DNA from: Streptomyces coeruleorubidus
GTDB taxonomy: Bacteria; Actinomycetota; Actinomycetes; Streptomycetales; Streptomycetaceae
Reading direction: 5' to 3'
DNA: 64,000 nucleotides
Assembly: GCF_028885415.1 (NCBI RefSeq)
Contig: NZ_CP118527.1
Location: 620,001 to 684,000 of the forward strand
The translations under genes and the position numbers were made by a program. This document shows, piece by piece, positions 1 to 12,985 of the stretch. Every line of letters starts with the position of its first letter. Within the stretch, counting starts at the first letter, position 1. The notes under the pieces are model-generated. The model was not told the origin of the DNA. It saw only the letters and a list, made by a program, of their open reading frames with translations, and made no database searches.

Positions 1-1156
1 GGACGACGCGGCGGGCGCGGATGCGCCAGACACGTTCGCGGGAGACGTTCTCCGGGGCCTCGGCGCCCAGGTGGTTGGTGCGGCGCTCCACGGCGAGCAG
101 GTGGTTGTCGTCGTAGTAGCCGAAGACGGTGGTGCGGCGCAGGACGCGTACGTCGGGGGCGGCGTCGAGCCGGGCGGTCGTCTCGGTCACCCAGCCGAGG
201 TGTTCACCGGTGCCGAGGAGGCTGCCGCCGGGTTCCGGCTGGTCGTCGGCGAGGATGACGCGGGCACCTGAGCGGGCGGCGGCTGCCGCTGCGGCGAGGC
301 CGGCCGGGCCCGCGCCCACGACCAGGAGGTCGCAGTGGGTGTGTACGGCGTCGTAGCGGGCCGGGTCCGGTTCGGTGGCGAGGCGGCCCTGGCCGGGGAG
401 GCCGGTCGCGACGAGGCCGTCGTAGAGCTCGACAGTGGTGGCGGGGAGCATGGGCTCGGGGAACGGGGCCTCGATCTGGATGACCGCGTTGGGTTCCTCG
501 ACGCCGGCCGAGAAGATGCCCCGTGGGCGGCCCAGCTTGATGCTGGTGCCGGTCTGGATGACGCCGTTGGCGAGGAGGGCGGAGGCGAGGGTGTCGCCCT
601 TGTAGCCCTGGTATTCGGTGCCGTCGAAAGTGAAGGTGAGCGCGGTGTCGCGGTGGATTCGGCCGCGGGTGGGATGACGGAACGGCTGGGTGGTTTCGCC
701 CCCGCCGCCCCTACCCGTCCCATCCTGAAGGGGCTCCGCCCCTGCCACCCCGCTGAGGGCTACGCCCCCAGACCCCCCTTCGGCCTGGACGGCCTCGTCC
801 TCAAGCGCCGGACGGGCTGGTGGTGCCGGAGTCGGCTGGAAGGTCACCGGACGCGGCTCGACAGCGCCCGCACGCCGTTCAACCGTTCCCGGGCGTTCCT
901 CACCGGCCCGGTACACCGTCAGGATCTCGTTCGTCGACGTGTCCCGCACCGCGTTGAACCAGCGGCGGCAGCCCGCCGCATGGCTCCAGCGCTCGGCGAA
1001 GGGTCCCCTCGGATTGTCGCGGAAGAAGAGGTAGCGGGCCCACACCTCGTCGGTGAGGGAGGACGGGTCCTGCGGGTACGGCACATGGGCCTGGCCGCCG
1101 TAGTGGAACTCGGCCTCGTCGCGGGGCCCGCACCACGGGCAGGGGATCAGCAGCAT
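1..1156 (-). CDS. soxDA: Sarcosine oxidase delta-alpha in-frame fusion (SoxD-SoxA), 3' end cut by the window
   Basis: This frame starts at an ATG at 1156 behind an AGGGAG ribosome site and runs open to the window edge. The first 100 residues are a typical SoxD: MLLIPCPWCG with two zinc-type cysteines, a third in AAGCRRWF. From about residue 153 the protein is SoxA: TFTFDG, GDTLASALLANGV, GRPRGIF, then the dinucleotide-binding stretch VVGAGPAGLAAAA. I read every codon between and found no stop; the two start points are 459 nt apart, a multiple of three. The roughly 50-residue linker is encoded by a Streptomyces dispersed repeat. In the family delta and alpha are normally separate subunits of the heterotetramer that oxidatively demethylates sarcosine to glycine. 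Last genes of the DMG/sarcosine operon; soxG should follow outside the window. Because this sequence has many indels, the fusion could be an artefact. Confidence 0.85.
   Translation of the reverse strand, partial: MLLIPCPWCGPRDEAEFHYGGQAHVPYPQDPSSLTDEVWARYLFFRDNPRGPFAERWSHAAGCRRWFNAVRDTSTNEILTVYRAGEERPGTVERRAGAVEPRPVTFQPTPAPPARPALEDEAVQAEGGSGGVALSGVAGAEPLQDGTGRGGGGETTQPFRHPTRGRIHRDTALTFTFDGTEYQGYKGDTLASALLANGVIQTGTSIKLGRPRGIFSAGVEEPNAVIQIEAPFPEPMLPATTVELYDGLVATGLPGQGRLATEPDPARYDAVHTHCDLLVVGAGPAGLAAAAAAARSGARVILADDQPEPGGSLLGTGEHLGWVTETTARLDAAPDVRVLRRTTVFGYYDDNHLLAVERRTNHLGAEAPENVSRERVWRIRARRVV
700..838. repeat. Streptomyces-type dispersed intergenic repeat lying inside the soxD-soxA frame
   Basis: On the minus strand this reads as the GC-rich element I know from many Streptomyces intergenic regions: a CCGGCGCTTGAGGACGAGG box, a GGGGTCTGGGGGC box, GGGGCGGAGCCCC palindrome and a GGGACGGGTAGGGGCGG end. 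The copy sits exactly between the SoxD and SoxA domains and is translated in frame as a glycine- and alanine-rich linker. Identification rests on memory of the family, not on a search. Confidence 0.7.
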
Positions 1157-1176
1157 GGGTCGGCTCCCTGATGGTC

Positions 1177-2409
1177 CTAGTGGGCGACCGCGGCCGCGCC
1201 GTGCTCGTCGACGAGCGCGCCGGTGGTGAAACGGTCGAGCGAGAAGGGGGCGTTCAGCGGATGCGGTGTGTCGTGGGCGATGGGTGTGGGCGTAGACCCA
1301 GCCGACGCCGGGGTGGCCTTGAAGCCGCCGGTTCCCCAGCCGCAGTTGAGGTAGAGGTTGTCGACCGGGCTGAGGCCGATGATCGGTGAAGCGTCGGGAC
1401 TGACGTCGACGATGCCGCCCCAGGTGCGCAGGACGTGGGCGCGGGCGAAGACCGGGAAGAGCTCCAGGGCCGCCGACATCTGCTCTTCGATGATGTGGAA
1501 GGCGCCGCGCTGGGTGTAGGAGTTGTACGCGTCGATGCCCGCGCCCATCACCAGCTCGCCCTTGTGCGCCTGGCTGACGTACACGTGGACGGCGTTGGAC
1601 ATGACGACCGTCGGGTGCACCGGCTCCAGCAGCTCCGACACCAGGGCCTGCAAGGGGTGGCTCTGGACGGGGAGTTCGACGCCTGCCATGGCCGCCAGGA
1701 CCGAGGTGTGGCCCGCCGAGCAGAGCGCGACCTTGCCCGCCGCGATCGGGCCGCGGGTGGTCTGGACTCCCACCACCCGGTTGCCGACCACGTCGAGGCC
1801 GGTGACCTCGCAGTTCTGGATGATGTCGATGCCGGCGGCGTCGGCGGAGCGGGCGAGGCCCCACGCCACGTGGTCGTGTTTGGCGATGCCCGCGCGCGGC
1901 TGGTAGGTCGCGCCCAGGACCGGATAGCGCACGTCCGGGGAGATGTTGACGATCGGGCAGACTTCCTTGACGCCGTCCGCGTCGAGCCACTCGGCGTCCA
2001 CGCCGTTGAGGCGGTTCGCCTCGACCCGGCGCACGCTGTCGCGGACGTCCTGGAGGCTGTGGGCGAGGTTGAGCACGCCGCGCTGGGAGAACAGGATCGG
2101 GTAGTCCAGCTCGTCCGCCAGTCCCTCCCACAGCTTGAGCGCGTGCTCGTAGATGCCGGCGCTCTCGTCCCACAGGTAGTTGGAGCGGATGATCGTGGTG
2201 TTGCGGGCCATGTTGCCGCCCGCCAGCCAGCCCTTCTCCAGCACGGCGACATTGGTGATGCCGTGGTTCTTCGCCAGGTAGTGGGCGGTGGCCAGACCAT
2301 GGCCGCCGCCACCCACGACGACGACGTCGTACGAGCGCTTCGGCTCGGGGTTGCGCCACAGCCAGTCGGGGTGTTCGGGGAGCTCGGCGCCTGGGGTGCG
2401 GGGGCTCAT
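1177..2409 (-). CDS. soxB: Sarcosine oxidase beta subunit (SoxB)
   Basis: A 410-residue flavoprotein, the catalytic subunit carrying FAD and covalent FMN in the sarcosine oxidase heterotetramer. The N-terminal [10 protein letters not shown] leader and dinucleotide fold [17 protein letters not shown] (residues 29-45) are diagnostic, followed by [16 protein letters not shown]. The ATG overlaps the glyA stop (ATGA), so the two are translationally coupled; soxD starts 20 nt after the soxB stop. Near the C-terminus, about residues 365-376, the family sequence is replaced by an unrelated stretch: a missing G in the run at 1310-1313 and an extra G at 1282-1284 shift the frame and restore it, garbling about ten residues. 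Function is secure; that patch should not be trusted. Confidence 0.95.
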   Translation of the reverse strand: MSPRTPGAELPEHPDWLWRNPEPKRSYDVVVVGGGGHGLATAHYLAKNHGITNVAVLEKGWLAGGNMARNTTIIRSNYLWDESAGIYEHALKLWEGLADELDYPILFSQRGVLNLAHSLQDVRDSVRRVEANRLNGVDAEWLDADGVKEVCPIVNISPDVRYPVLGATYQPRAGIAKHDHVAWGLARSADAAGIDIIQNCEVTGLDVVGNRVVGVQTTRGPIAAGKVALCSAGHTSVLAAMAGVELPVQSHPLQALVSELLEPVHPTVVMSNAVHVYVSQAHKGELVMGAGIDAYNSYTQRGAFHIIEEQMSAALELFPVFARAHVLRTWGGIVDVSPDASPIIGLSPVDNLYLNCGWGTGGFKATPASAGSTPTPIAHDTPHPLNAPFSLDRFTTGALVDEHGAAAVAH

Positions 2410-3688
2410 CGGGCGTCTCCGTCTTCGGACAGGTGCGGGTAGAGCGGGTGCTTGGCGGCCAGGGCCTCCGTGCGGGCGCGCAGGGCGGGCACGTCCGGCT
2501 CCGGCTGGAGGGCGAGTGCGATCACGTCCGCCACCTCGGCGAAGTCCGCCTCGGTGAAGCCGCGGGTGGCCAGTGCCGGGGTGCCGATGCGCAGGCCCGA
2601 GGTGACCATGGGCGGGCGCGGGTCGAAGGGCACGGCGTTGCGGTTGACGGTGATGCCGACCTCGTGCAGCAGGTCCTCGGCCTGCCGGCCGTCGAGCTCC
2701 GAGTCGCGCAGGTCGACCAGGACCAGGTGGACGTCCGTGCCTCCGGTCAGCGCCTTCACCCCGGCCGCCGCCGCGTCGGGCCGGGTGAGGCGTTCGGCGA
2801 GGATGCGGGAGCCGGCGAGCGTGCGGGCCTGGCGTTCGGCGAACTCCGGTGACGCGGCGACCTTGAACGACACCGCCTTCGCGGCGATGACGTGCTCCAG
2901 GGGGCCGCCCTGCATACCCGGGAACACCGCAGAGTTGATCTTCTTGGCGAGGTCGGCCTCGTTGGTGAGGATGACGCCGCCGCGCGGGCCGCCGAGTGTC
3001 TTGTGCGTCGTGGTGGTCGTGACGTGGGCGTGCGGTACGGGGTTGGGGTGCAGGCCCGCCGCCACCAGTCCCGCGAAGTGCGCCATGTCGACCATGAGCA
3101 GGGCGCCCACCTCGTCGGCGATCCGGCGGAAGGCCGCGAAGTCCAGCTGCCTCGGGTACGCCGACCAGCCCGCGATGATCATCTTGGGCGGTGTTCCTTG
3201 GCGAGCCGCTCGACCTCGTCCATGTCGACGAGGTTGTCCGCCTCGGACACGTGGTACGGCACGACGTTGAGCATCTTGCCGCTGTAGTTGATGCGCATGC
3301 CGTGGGTGAGGTGCCCGCCGTGCGCGAGGTCGAGGCCGAGGACGGTGTCGCCGGGCTGGAGCAGGGCGAAGAAGACGGCGGTGTTCGCCTGGGCGCCCGA
3401 GTGCGGCTGCACGTTGGCGAAGCCCGCGCCGAAGAGGGACTTGATCCGCTCGATGGCCAGCCGCTCGATGACGTCGACGTGTTCGCAGCCGCCGTAGTAG
3501 CGGCGGCCCGGGTAGCCCTCGGCGTACTTGTTGGTCGCGACCGAGCCCTGGGCCTCCATCACGGCGGAGGGCGCGAAGTTCTCGGAGGCGATCATCTCCA
3601 GGGTGGACTGCTGGCGGTGCAGTTCGGCGCGGAGCGCGGCGTGGACCTCGGGGTCCAGCTCCGCCAGGGGGGTGTTCAGCGCGTTCAT
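2406..3688 (-). CDS. glyA: Serine hydroxymethyltransferase (GlyA), split by one frameshift
   Basis: PLP enzyme that condenses glycine with 5,10-methylene-THF to serine; here it drains the glycine and C1 units made from sarcosine. The N-terminal half (start ATG 3688, [47 protein letters not shown]) is in one frame and the C-terminal half ([32 protein letters not shown]-lysine motif [14 protein letters not shown]) in the next. The break is at 3186-3188, where the CCCC expected in HRPK is only CCC. Joined, the protein has the usual length of about 425 residues with every catalytic motif, so a base-call error is more likely than a dead gene. ATG overlaps the folD stop as ATGA and the glyA stop overlaps soxB. 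Confidence 0.92.
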
Positions 3689-4548
3689 ACGGCGTTCGCG
3701 TTCCTCTCGGCGGCCTCGACGACATTGGCGAGCAGCATGGCCCGGGTCATGGGGCCCACGCCCCCGGGCATCGGCGCCAGCCATCCGGCGACCTGGGCGG
3801 CGTCCGGGTGGATGTCACCGACCAGCCCCTGGTCGGTTCGGGTGATACCTACATCGAGGACGGCCGCGCCGGGGCGCAGCATGTCCTTGGTGATCAGTCC
3901 GGGCGAGCCGGCGGCCGCGACGACGATGTCCGCCTCGCGTACGTGCCAGGCCAGGCCCTTGGTACCGGTGTGGCAGAGGGTGACGGTGGCGTTCTCGGAC
4001 CTGCGGGTGAGGAGGAGCCCGATGGGCCGGCCGACGGTGATGCCCCGGCCGATCACGCACACGCGCGCTCCGGCGAGGGGCACGTCATGGCGGCGGAGCA
4101 GTTCGACGATGCCGCGCGGGGTGCACGGCAGCGGGGCCTCGACGCCGAGGACGAGCCGGCCGAGGTTGACGGGGTGCAGTCCGTCGGCGTCCTTGGCCGG
4201 GTCCATGCGTTCCAGTACGGCGTTGGCGTCGAGGTGGCGCGGCAGCGGGAGCTGGACGATGTAGCCGGTGCAGGCAGGGTCGGCGTTGAGTTCGTCGATC
4301 GTCTCCTCGACCTGCTGCTGCGAGGCGTCGGCGGGCAGCTCCCGGCGGATGGAGGCGATGCCGACCTGGGCGCAGTCGCGGTGCTTGCCGCCGACGTAGG
4401 CGTGGCTGCCGGGGTCGTCGCCGACCAGGACGGTACCCAGGCCCGGTGCACGGCCCGTGGTGGCGGCCAGCTTGGCCACGCGCTCGGCGAGTTCGCGGCG
4501 GATGGTGGCGGCAGTGGCCTTGCCGTCGAGCAGTTGTGCGGTGGTCAC
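3685..4548 (-). CDS. folD: Bifunctional methylene-THF dehydrogenase/cyclohydrolase (FolD)
   Basis: Oxidises 5,10-methylene-THF to methenyl-THF and hydrolyses it to 10-formyl-THF, recovering the C1 units released by dimethylglycine and sarcosine oxidation. I chose the GTG at 4548 ([19 protein letters not shown]) because it gives 287 residues, the family length, and has GAAGGAAC upstream; longer frames only add arginine/serine-rich shadow sequence. Motifs visible: [15 protein letters not shown] with the catalytic lysine, [43 protein letters not shown] for the nucleotide, and [10 protein letters not shown] near the end. The stop overlaps the glyA start; the DMG dehydrogenase gene ends 22 nt upstream, so this is one operon. 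Confidence 0.95.
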   Translation of the reverse strand: MTTAQLLDGKATAATIRRELAERVAKLAATTGRAPGLGTVLVGDDPGSHAYVGGKHRDCAQVGIASIRRELPADASQQQVEETIDELNADPACTGYIVQLPLPRHLDANAVLERMDPAKDADGLHPVNLGRLVLGVEAPLPCTPRGIVELLRRHDVPLAGARVCVIGRGITVGRPIGLLLTRRSENATVTLCHTGTKGLAWHVREADIVVAAAGSPGLITKDMLRPGAAVLDVGITRTDQGLVGDIHPDAAQVAGWLAPMPGGVGPMTRAMLLANVVEAAERNANAV

Positions 4549-4570
4549 CGGCGGTGTTCCTTCCCTGCGG

Positions 4571-7075
<2,505 letters not shown>

Positions 7076-7168
7076 TCAATGTGCCCGCCGTGGACAGGCG
7101 TGTCAAGGGGTCCGCGATGCCGGAAAAACCCCCGGAGGCGGCAGGGAGGAACCACCGGAAAACGACGA

Positions 7169-7202
7169 GGCCCGGCAGGCTGAGGACACAGCCTGCCGGG
7201 CC
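7169..7202 (-). terminator. Rho-independent terminator of the betB-ABC transporter operon
   Basis: A perfect 14-bp stem (7169-7182 with 7189-7202) and 6-nt loop, 34 nt after the substrate-binding protein stop. Read on the minus strand it is followed by CTCGTCGTTTT, a short T tract. Confidence 0.85.
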
Positions 7203-7236
7203 CTTCCGGCGGGGTTCACCAGGGCAGTCGTGCGCG

Positions 7237-8199
7237 CTACTTGATCCAGGCGTCGACCTTGTCGCGGTTGGCCTCGACCCACTTCTTCGCCGCGGCCTCG
7301 GGCGCCATCTTGTCCACCGCGATGTACTTGGCGACGGTGTTCTGGTCGTCGTTCGTCCAGGTGAAGTTCTTCACCAGGTCATAGGCTGGGCTGCCCGACT
7401 TGGCGAACTTGGCGCTGACGATCTTGTCGAGTTTGTACACCGGGTAGTCGCAGGCGACCTTCTCGGCGTCGGCGTCGCAGCCCGCCTTGTACGGGGGCAG
7501 GCTGACCTTCTTCAACGGCACCTCGGACAGGAACCACTGCGGCTCGTAGAAGTAGCCGATCACCCATTCCTTGTTCTTCTCGGCGTTGCGGTACGCCTGG
7601 ATGAGCGCGGTCTCGCTGCCCGCGTACACCACCTTGAAGTCCAGCTTGAGGTTCTTCACCAGCGCCTCGTCGTTGGTGACGTACGAGGGGTCGCCGTCGA
7701 GGAGTTGGCCCTTGCCGCCCGACTCCGAGGTCTTGAACTTCGACGCGTACTTGTTCAGGTTCTTCCAGTCCAAGATGTCCGGGTGCGCCTTGGCCAGCCA
7801 CGGCGGCACGTACCAGCCGATGAGGCCTTCGTTGCCGGTCGGGCCCGCGTCGACGGCGGTCTTCTGCTGGGTGATGTACTTCTTCTTCAGATCGTCGTGG
7901 CCCCAGTTCTCGACGACGGCGTCGACCTCGCCCGTCCCGAAGCCCTGCCAGGCGATCTCCTCCTTCAGGTCCTTCTGCTCGACCTTGCAGCCGAGGTCGT
8001 GCTCGGCGACGTAGGCGAGGACCGCCGCGTTCGCCTCGTAGCCCACCCAGGGGTTGATCGCGAGGTTGAAGGTGCCGCATTTGCCCGAGCTGCCCGAGCC
8101 GCCGGCGCTGTCGTCGCCGACCTTCGCGCCGCCGCAGGCCGTGAGGGTGAGGCCGAGGACGGCCAGGCCGGCCGCGCCGACTCTCCAGTGTCGTGCCAT
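7237..8199 (-). CDS. Glycine betaine/choline ABC transporter substrate-binding lipoprotein
   Basis: A 320-residue OpuAC/ProX-type protein. ATG 8199 gives a clean lipoprotein signal: charged MARHWR, hydrophobic run, lipobox LTAC with the cysteine near residue 22, then a Gly/Ser-rich linker. The mature protein has INPWVGYEANAAVLAYVAE, VENWGHDDLKKKY and FYEPQWFL, with tryptophan and tyrosine residues suited to the aromatic cage that holds quaternary amines. Longer frames upstream are shadow. Last gene of the betB-ATPase-permease-SBP operon, 13 nt after the permease stop and followed by a strong terminator. Choline, glycine betaine or proline betaine are all possible ligands; the neighbours favour the first two. 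Confidence 0.92.
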   Translation of the reverse strand: MARHWRVGAAGLAVLGLTLTACGGAKVGDDSAGGSGSSGKCGTFNLAINPWVGYEANAAVLAYVAEHDLGCKVEQKDLKEEIAWQGFGTGEVDAVVENWGHDDLKKKYITQQKTAVDAGPTGNEGLIGWYVPPWLAKAHPDILDWKNLNKYASKFKTSESGGKGQLLDGDPSYVTNDEALVKNLKLDFKVVYAGSETALIQAYRNAEKNKEWVIGYFYEPQWFLSEVPLKKVSLPPYKAGCDADAEKVACDYPVYKLDKIVSAKFAKSGSPAYDLVKNFTWTNDDQNTVAKYIAVDKMAPEAAAKKWVEANRDKVDAWIK

Positions 8200-8212
8200 G
8201 GTGTGGTGCTCC

Positions 8213-10212
8213 TTATGCGCCGGCGCGGCGAGCCGCTGCCTGAGTGATCCGGTCGAACATGACTCCGAGCAGGACGATGGCGAGCCCCGCCGCGAGTCCC
8301 TTGCCGTACAGCTGTCCCTGCGAGAACCCGGCCACGACGTCGTAGCCGAGAGCACCCGCGCCCACCAGGCCGCCCACGACGACCATGGACAGCACATAGA
8401 TCAGGCCCTGGTTGGTCGCGAGGGTCAGGGCGCCCGCGACATGGGCAGTTGGACCTTGGTGATGATCTGCCAGGTGTTGCACCCGGTGGACGTCGCCGCC
8501 TCGACGGTGGTCTCGGGCACGGCCCGCACCCCGTCGGCGATGATCTTGATGGCGACCGGCGCCGCGTAGACGACGGCGGCGACGATGGCCGTGAACCGTG
8601 TCGCGCCGAACAGCGCGAGGAACGGCACGAGATAGACGAACGGCGGCATGACCTGGGCCGCGTCCAGGGATGGCCTCAGCAGCCGGTCCACGAGCGCGCT
8701 GCGTCCCATCCACACGCCGAGGGCGACGCCGAGCAGCATCACCAGCACCGTCGCCACCGCGGTGGACGCCAGCGTCGTCATGGCGTCCGACCAGACACCG
8801 GTGGCGACCAGCAGGCCCACGCACGCGACGGTGGTGGCCCCGGCGCGCCAGCCGCCGAGCACCGTGCCGACCGCGACGAGGGCGGCGCCGACGAGCCACC
8901 ACGGGGAGTCGGTCAGCAAGGTCTGGAACGGATTGAGCAGGCCGTTGGTGAGGGCGTCACGGAAGGCGTTGGTCAGGCCCGACAGATTGTCCTGTGCCCA
9001 GGTGGTCACATCGTCCGCCGTCCTGGCGATGCCACTGCCGATGCCGCCGTCGCCGGGGAACTCGGCCGCCCATATATATGTGTGCGACAGATACACCAGC
9101 ACCGTCGCCACCACCGCGCCTGCCGCGAGCAGCTGCCGCCGCCACTTGAGGAAGGGACTGTCCGAGCCCCGGGCCGTCTCCGCCCGGCCGCTGGCCGCGG
9201 TGGTGACCCGGTCCAGCACGATGGCCATGACGACGATGGCCAGACCGGCGTTGAAGGCCGTGCCGACGTCCAGCGACTGCAGGGCCTGGATGACGGTCGC
9301 GCCAAGGCCGGGCGCGTTGATCAGGGCCGCGATGGTCACCATGGCCAGGGCGGCCATGATGGTCTGGTTGATGCCCATCACCACGGTCCGCTTGGACATC
9401 GGAAGCAGGACCTTCAGCAGAGCCTGCCGCCGCGTCGCGCCCATCGAGTCCGCCGCCTCCACCGTGGCCTGTGGTACGGAGCGGATGGCGTGCGCCGTGA
9501 TACGGATCGCCGGTGGTGCCGCGTAGATCGTGGTGGCGATCGTGGCGGAGGCGGGACCGATCAGGAAGAACAGGGTCAGCGGCGCCAGGTAGACGAAGGT
9601 CGGCATCGTCTGCATGAAGTCCAGGAACGGCGTCACGATCCGGTTGACCCGGTCCGACAGCCCGGCCCACACACCCAGGGGGATGGCGAACAGCAGCGCC
9701 ACGAAGACCGCGGAGACGGTCAGCGCCAGGGTGTCCATGCTCTCCTGCCAGAGCCCTTGCAGGCCGAGGAAGGTGAAGCCGGCCACGGCCAGCAGCGCGA
9801 CCCGCCAGTTGCCCATGGCCCAGGAGACGTAGCCGACGACGCCGACCACACCGAGCCAGCCGATCTGCGGAACCGGGCGGCCCGGGGTCGGCTGCGAGAT
9901 CAGATCCTGCACGAAGGTCACCAGGGTGTCGATGACCAGGCGGATCTCGTTGAAGAAGTAGAGGAAGAGCGGGTTGGAGTTGCGGTTGGCTCCGATCGAG
10001 TCGTTGACGTCGTTGAACCACCGGTGCAGATCGGTCAGGTCGGCCGCCGCGAGGGACAGGGTCTGCTTGCCGCGCAGCACGGCGAAGAGCACCAGCCAGA
10101 CCAGCAGGATCCCGGCCACCACCACGGCGCGGTTGACCGTGCGCACGCGCCGGGCGGGAGCGGGCGGCTCCACGGTCCCGGTCTTCTCCGGTTTCTCCAT
10201 CACGACGGTCAT
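8213..10212 (-). CDS. Glycine betaine ABC transporter permease, tandem-duplicated, one frameshift
   Basis: Membrane protein of about 665 residues made of two ProW/OpuAB-type permease modules in tandem. Module one contains LPLG-like FAIPLGVWAG, QTMPTFVYLAPL and the coupling segment EAADSMGATRRQAL; module two repeats the pattern with GVALGVWMG, QVMPPFVYLVPF and EAATSTGCNTWQII. The frame is lost after QLPMSR at 8433-8435, where GGGG is read as GGG; the last 75 residues (ALTLATNQGLIYVLSMVVVGG to MFDRITQAAARR) follow in the next frame down to 8213. ATG 10212 overlaps the ATPase stop (TGATG). Tandem fusion of permease modules is known for several actinobacterial betaine importers; the frameshift is probably a sequencing error. 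Confidence 0.88.
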
Positions 10213-11300
10213 CACGCGTCGCCTTCCTGCCCGGCGACCACCGCGAGGATCTCCTCGTCGCCGACGATGCCGAGCAGCTTGCCGTCCTCCACGACCTTGA
10301 CCGGCTTCTCGGCCGCGAGCACCGCCCGCGTGGCCTCCTTCACCACGACGTCCGGGCCGAGCTCGGGACCGTCCAGGGGGTCGCCGGGTTCCGCCGGGCG
10401 CATGATCCACCGCAGGGTCAGTACGTCGCCGCGGGGCACGTCCCTGACGAAGTCGCGTACGTAGTCGTCGGCGGGGGCCCCGACCAGTTCGTCGCCGGTG
10501 CCGCACTGGACCATCCTGCCGTCGCGCATGATGAGGATGCGGTCGCCCAGCCGCAGCGCCTCCGACAGATCGTGGGTGATGAACACCATGGTCTTGCCGA
10601 CCTCGTGGTGCAGCCGGACGACCTCGTTCTGCATGTCACGGCGGATCAGCGGGTCGAGCGCGGAGAACGGCTCGTCGAAGAGGAGTATGTCCGGGTCGCC
10701 GGCCAGTGCGCGGGCGAGACCCACGCGTTGCTGCATACCGCCGGAGAGCTGGTCGGGGTAGGAGCTCTCGTACCCGGAGAGCCCGACGAGTTCGACGACC
10801 TCCAGCGCCCGTCTCGTGCGCTCGGCCCGGCTCATGCCGCGGATCTCCAGCCCGAACGCCACGTTCTCGACGACCCGGCGGTGCGGCAGCAGCCCGAAGT
10901 GCTGGAAGACCATGGAGAACTTGCTGCGGCGCAGTTCGCGCAGGCGGCCCGCGTCCGCGTCACGGATGTTCTCGCCCTCGAAGAGGATCTCGCCGGCGGT
11001 GGGTTCGATGAGCCGGGTCAGACAGCGCACCAGGGTGGACTTGCCGGAGCCGGACAGGCCCATGACGACGAACACCTCGCCGGGCGAGACCTCGAAGTCC
11101 ACGTCGCGCACGGCGGCGGTGCATCCGGTGCGGTCCATCAGTTCGCGGCGGGTGAGCCCGCGCAGTTCCTCGGAGCCCGGTACCTGGTCCGCCTTCGGCC
11201 CGAACACCTTCCACAGCTCGCGTACGGATATGACCGGCTCGGGTGCCGAATCCTGGGGCGTGCCGCGCCGCTGCGGCACCTCGGTCGTTGCTGGGGTCAT
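10212..11300 (-). CDS. Glycine betaine ABC transporter ATP-binding protein (OpuAA/ProV type)
   Basis: A 362-residue ATPase. ATG 11300 with AAAGAGG upstream is chosen over longer frames. Walker A is GLSGSGKST, the Q-loop lies in [10 protein letters not shown], the signature is LSGGMQQRV, Walker B is [12 protein letters not shown] and the switch histidine is in FITHDLSEA. The insertion [20 protein letters not shown] before Walker A is typical of ProV. The C-terminal 110 residues form a CBS-like region ([16 protein letters not shown]) that in relatives senses ionic strength. It energises uptake by the permease and lipoprotein downstream. Located 21 nt after betB, in the same operon. Confidence 0.94.
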   Translation of the reverse strand: MTPATTEVPQRRGTPQDSAPEPVISVRELWKVFGPKADQVPGSEELRGLTRRELMDRTGCTAAVRDVDFEVSPGEVFVVMGLSGSGKSTLVRCLTRLIEPTAGEILFEGENIRDADAGRLRELRRSKFSMVFQHFGLLPHRRVVENVAFGLEIRGMSRAERTRRALEVVELVGLSGYESSYPDQLSGGMQQRVGLARALAGDPDILLFDEPFSALDPLIRRDMQNEVVRLHHEVGKTMVFITHDLSEALRLGDRILIMRDGRMVQCGTGDELVGAPADDYVRDFVRDVPRGDVLTLRWIMRPAEPGDPLDGPELGPDVVVKEATRAVLAAEKPVKVVEDGKLLGIVGDEEILAVVAGQEGDA

Positions 11301-11320
11301 GTTCGACCTCTTTTCGGCGT

Positions 11321-12790
11321 TCAGCCGCGGAACCAGTGCTGCGGCCGGGGTTGGATGTTCTGCCAGATGTGCTTGGGTTCCCGGTACTCGTCCAGGCCGG
11401 TCGGGCCCAGCTCCCGGCCCACGCCGGAGTGCCCGAACCCACCCCATTCCGCCTGCGGCACATAGGGGTGGTAGTCGTTGATCCACACCGTGCCGTGGCG
11501 CAGCCGGCGGGCGACCCGCTGGGCCTTTCCGGCGTCCTGCGTCCAGACGGCGCCGGCGAGTCCGTACTCGGTGTCGTTGGCGATGCGTACGGCGTCGTCC
11601 TCGTCGGTGAAGCGCTCCACGGTGAGCACGGGCCCGAAGGACTCCTCGTGCACCACCCGCATGTCCTGACCGCACTCGTCGAGCACGGTGGGCGGGTAGT
11701 AGTGGCCGTCGGCCAGGGCCGGGTCGTCGGGGCGTTCACCACCGCAGCGCAGGACAGCGCCCTCGGCGAGTCCGGCAGCGACGTACGCCTCGACCTTCGC
11801 CAGGTGCTGCGCGGAGATCAGCGGACCGGTCTCGGCCTGCGGATCGAAGGGGCCGCCGAGCCGGATCTGCCGGGCGCGGCGGACCACCTCGTCGACGAAC
11901 CGGTCGTGCAGCGCGTCCTCGACGATCAGCCGGGCGCCGGCCGAGCAGACCTGGCCCGAATGCAGGAAGACGGCCGTGAGCGCGAAGTCCACGGCCGTTT
12001 CGAAGTCGGCGTCGGCGAAGACGACATTGGGGTTCTTGCCGCCGAGTTCCAGCGCGACCTTCTTCACGGTCGCGGCGGCGGTGGCCATGATGCGTCTGCC
12101 GGTGTCCAGGCCGCCGGTGAAGGAGATCATGTCGACGGCGGGGTCCTCGGCGAGGGGCGCGCCCGCCTCGGGCCCGGTCCCCAGGACGAGGTTGGCGGCG
12201 CCGGCCGGGAGCCCGGCCTCCTCCAGTGCCTTCATCAGCAGGATGGACGTAGAGGGAGTGAGCTCACTGGGCTTGAGGACGATCGTGTTGCCCGCGAGGA
12301 GAGCAGGCGCGACCTTCCAACTCGCCTGGAGCAGCGGGTAGTTCCAGGGGGTGATCAGTCCGCACACGCCGATCGGCTCGTACACGACGCGGCTGACGGC
12401 GTCGTCGCGGCCGGTGTCGATCACCCGGCCGGCGTCGGTGCCGCCCAGCCCTCCGTAGTAGCGGAAGCAGGAGACGACGTCGGCGATGTCGTACTCGCTC
12501 TCCACCAGCCGTTTGCCGGTGTCCAGCGATTCGGCGCGGGCGAACGCGTCGGCGTCGCGTTCGAGGAGGTCGGCGGTGCGCAGGAGGAGCGCGCCGCGCT
12601 CACGCTCGGAGGTGCGCGGCCAGGGCCCTTCGTCGAAGGCCCGGCGGGCCGCGGCGATGGCCGCCTCGGTGTCCGGACGGGTACCTTCGGACACGGTCAC
12701 GGAGAGCGTGCCGTCGGCGGGGCAGCGGATGTCCCGGTGGCCGCCGGCCACGGGATCCCGCCATTTTCCGTCCACGTACAGGTCTGCCAC
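11321..12790 (-). CDS. betB: Betaine aldehyde dehydrogenase (BetB)
   Basis: NAD(P)-dependent aldehyde dehydrogenase of 489 residues from GTG 12790, which has GAAGGGC upstream; an ATG at 12829 is in frame but would overlap the operator. Family landmarks are complete: [40 protein letters not shown] with the catalytic glutamate, [11 protein letters not shown] with the catalytic cysteine, and [10 protein letters not shown]. It would oxidise betaine aldehyde from BetA to glycine betaine. First gene of an operon with the betaine ABC importer, so uptake and oxidation share one promoter. General aldehyde dehydrogenases look alike; the context with betA decides the name. Confidence 0.92.
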   Translation of the reverse strand: MADLYVDGKWRDPVAGGHRDIRCPADGTLSVTVSEGTRPDTEAAIAAARRAFDEGPWPRTSERERGALLLRTADLLERDADAFARAESLDTGKRLVESEYDIADVVSCFRYYGGLGGTDAGRVIDTGRDDAVSRVVYEPIGVCGLITPWNYPLLQASWKVAPALLAGNTIVLKPSELTPSTSILLMKALEEAGLPAGAANLVLGTGPEAGAPLAEDPAVDMISFTGGLDTGRRIMATAAATVKKVALELGGKNPNVVFADADFETAVDFALTAVFLHSGQVCSAGARLIVEDALHDRFVDEVVRRARQIRLGGPFDPQAETGPLISAQHLAKVEAYVAAGLAEGAVLRCGGERPDDPALADGHYYPPTVLDECGQDMRVVHEESFGPVLTVERFTDEDDAVRIANDTEYGLAGAVWTQDAGKAQRVARRLRHGTVWINDYHPYVPQAEWGGFGHSGVGRELGPTGLDEYREPKHIWQNIQPRPQHWFRG

Positions 12791-12813
12791 GTCGGGCCCT
12801 TCGAGCGGATTTC

Positions 12814-12849
12814 GTTGCGCATCGCGCATCGTATTGCTTGTGGTGGAAC
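12814..12849. promoter_or_regulatory. Double IclR-type operator upstream of betB
   Basis: Halves read GTTGC-GCATCGC-GCATC (12814-12830), then GT, then ATTGC-TTGTGGT-GGAAC (12833-12849). Spacing of 5-7-5-2-5-7-5 matches the other copies; the outer halves are best conserved. It lies 24 nt before GTG 12790. Confidence 0.72.
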
Positions 12850-12935
12850 ACTCTGTAGAAGGCGGAACCCCACGTCAAGGGGTTCACCGGTGACGTTTTC
12901 ACCAAGGAGACAGCCACGAGGACGCGACGCCGACA

Positions 12936-12961
12936 GGCCCGGAACGCCTTGTTTCCGGGCC
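12936..12961 (-). terminator. Probable terminator of betA
   Basis: Perfect 9-bp stem GGCCCGGAA/TTCCGGGCC with an 8-nt loop, 25 nt past the betA stop. There is no long T tract on the minus strand, as is common in this genus. Confidence 0.6.
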
Positions 12962-12985
12962 GAGCGGCTGGCTGAAAACTGCTGG

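Noticed and set aside
8449..10464. 671-codon plus-strand frame opposite the permease gene
   Set aside because: Antisense shadow: its Arg/His/Gly/Asp-rich content has no domain, and the minus strand carries a clear two-module permease.
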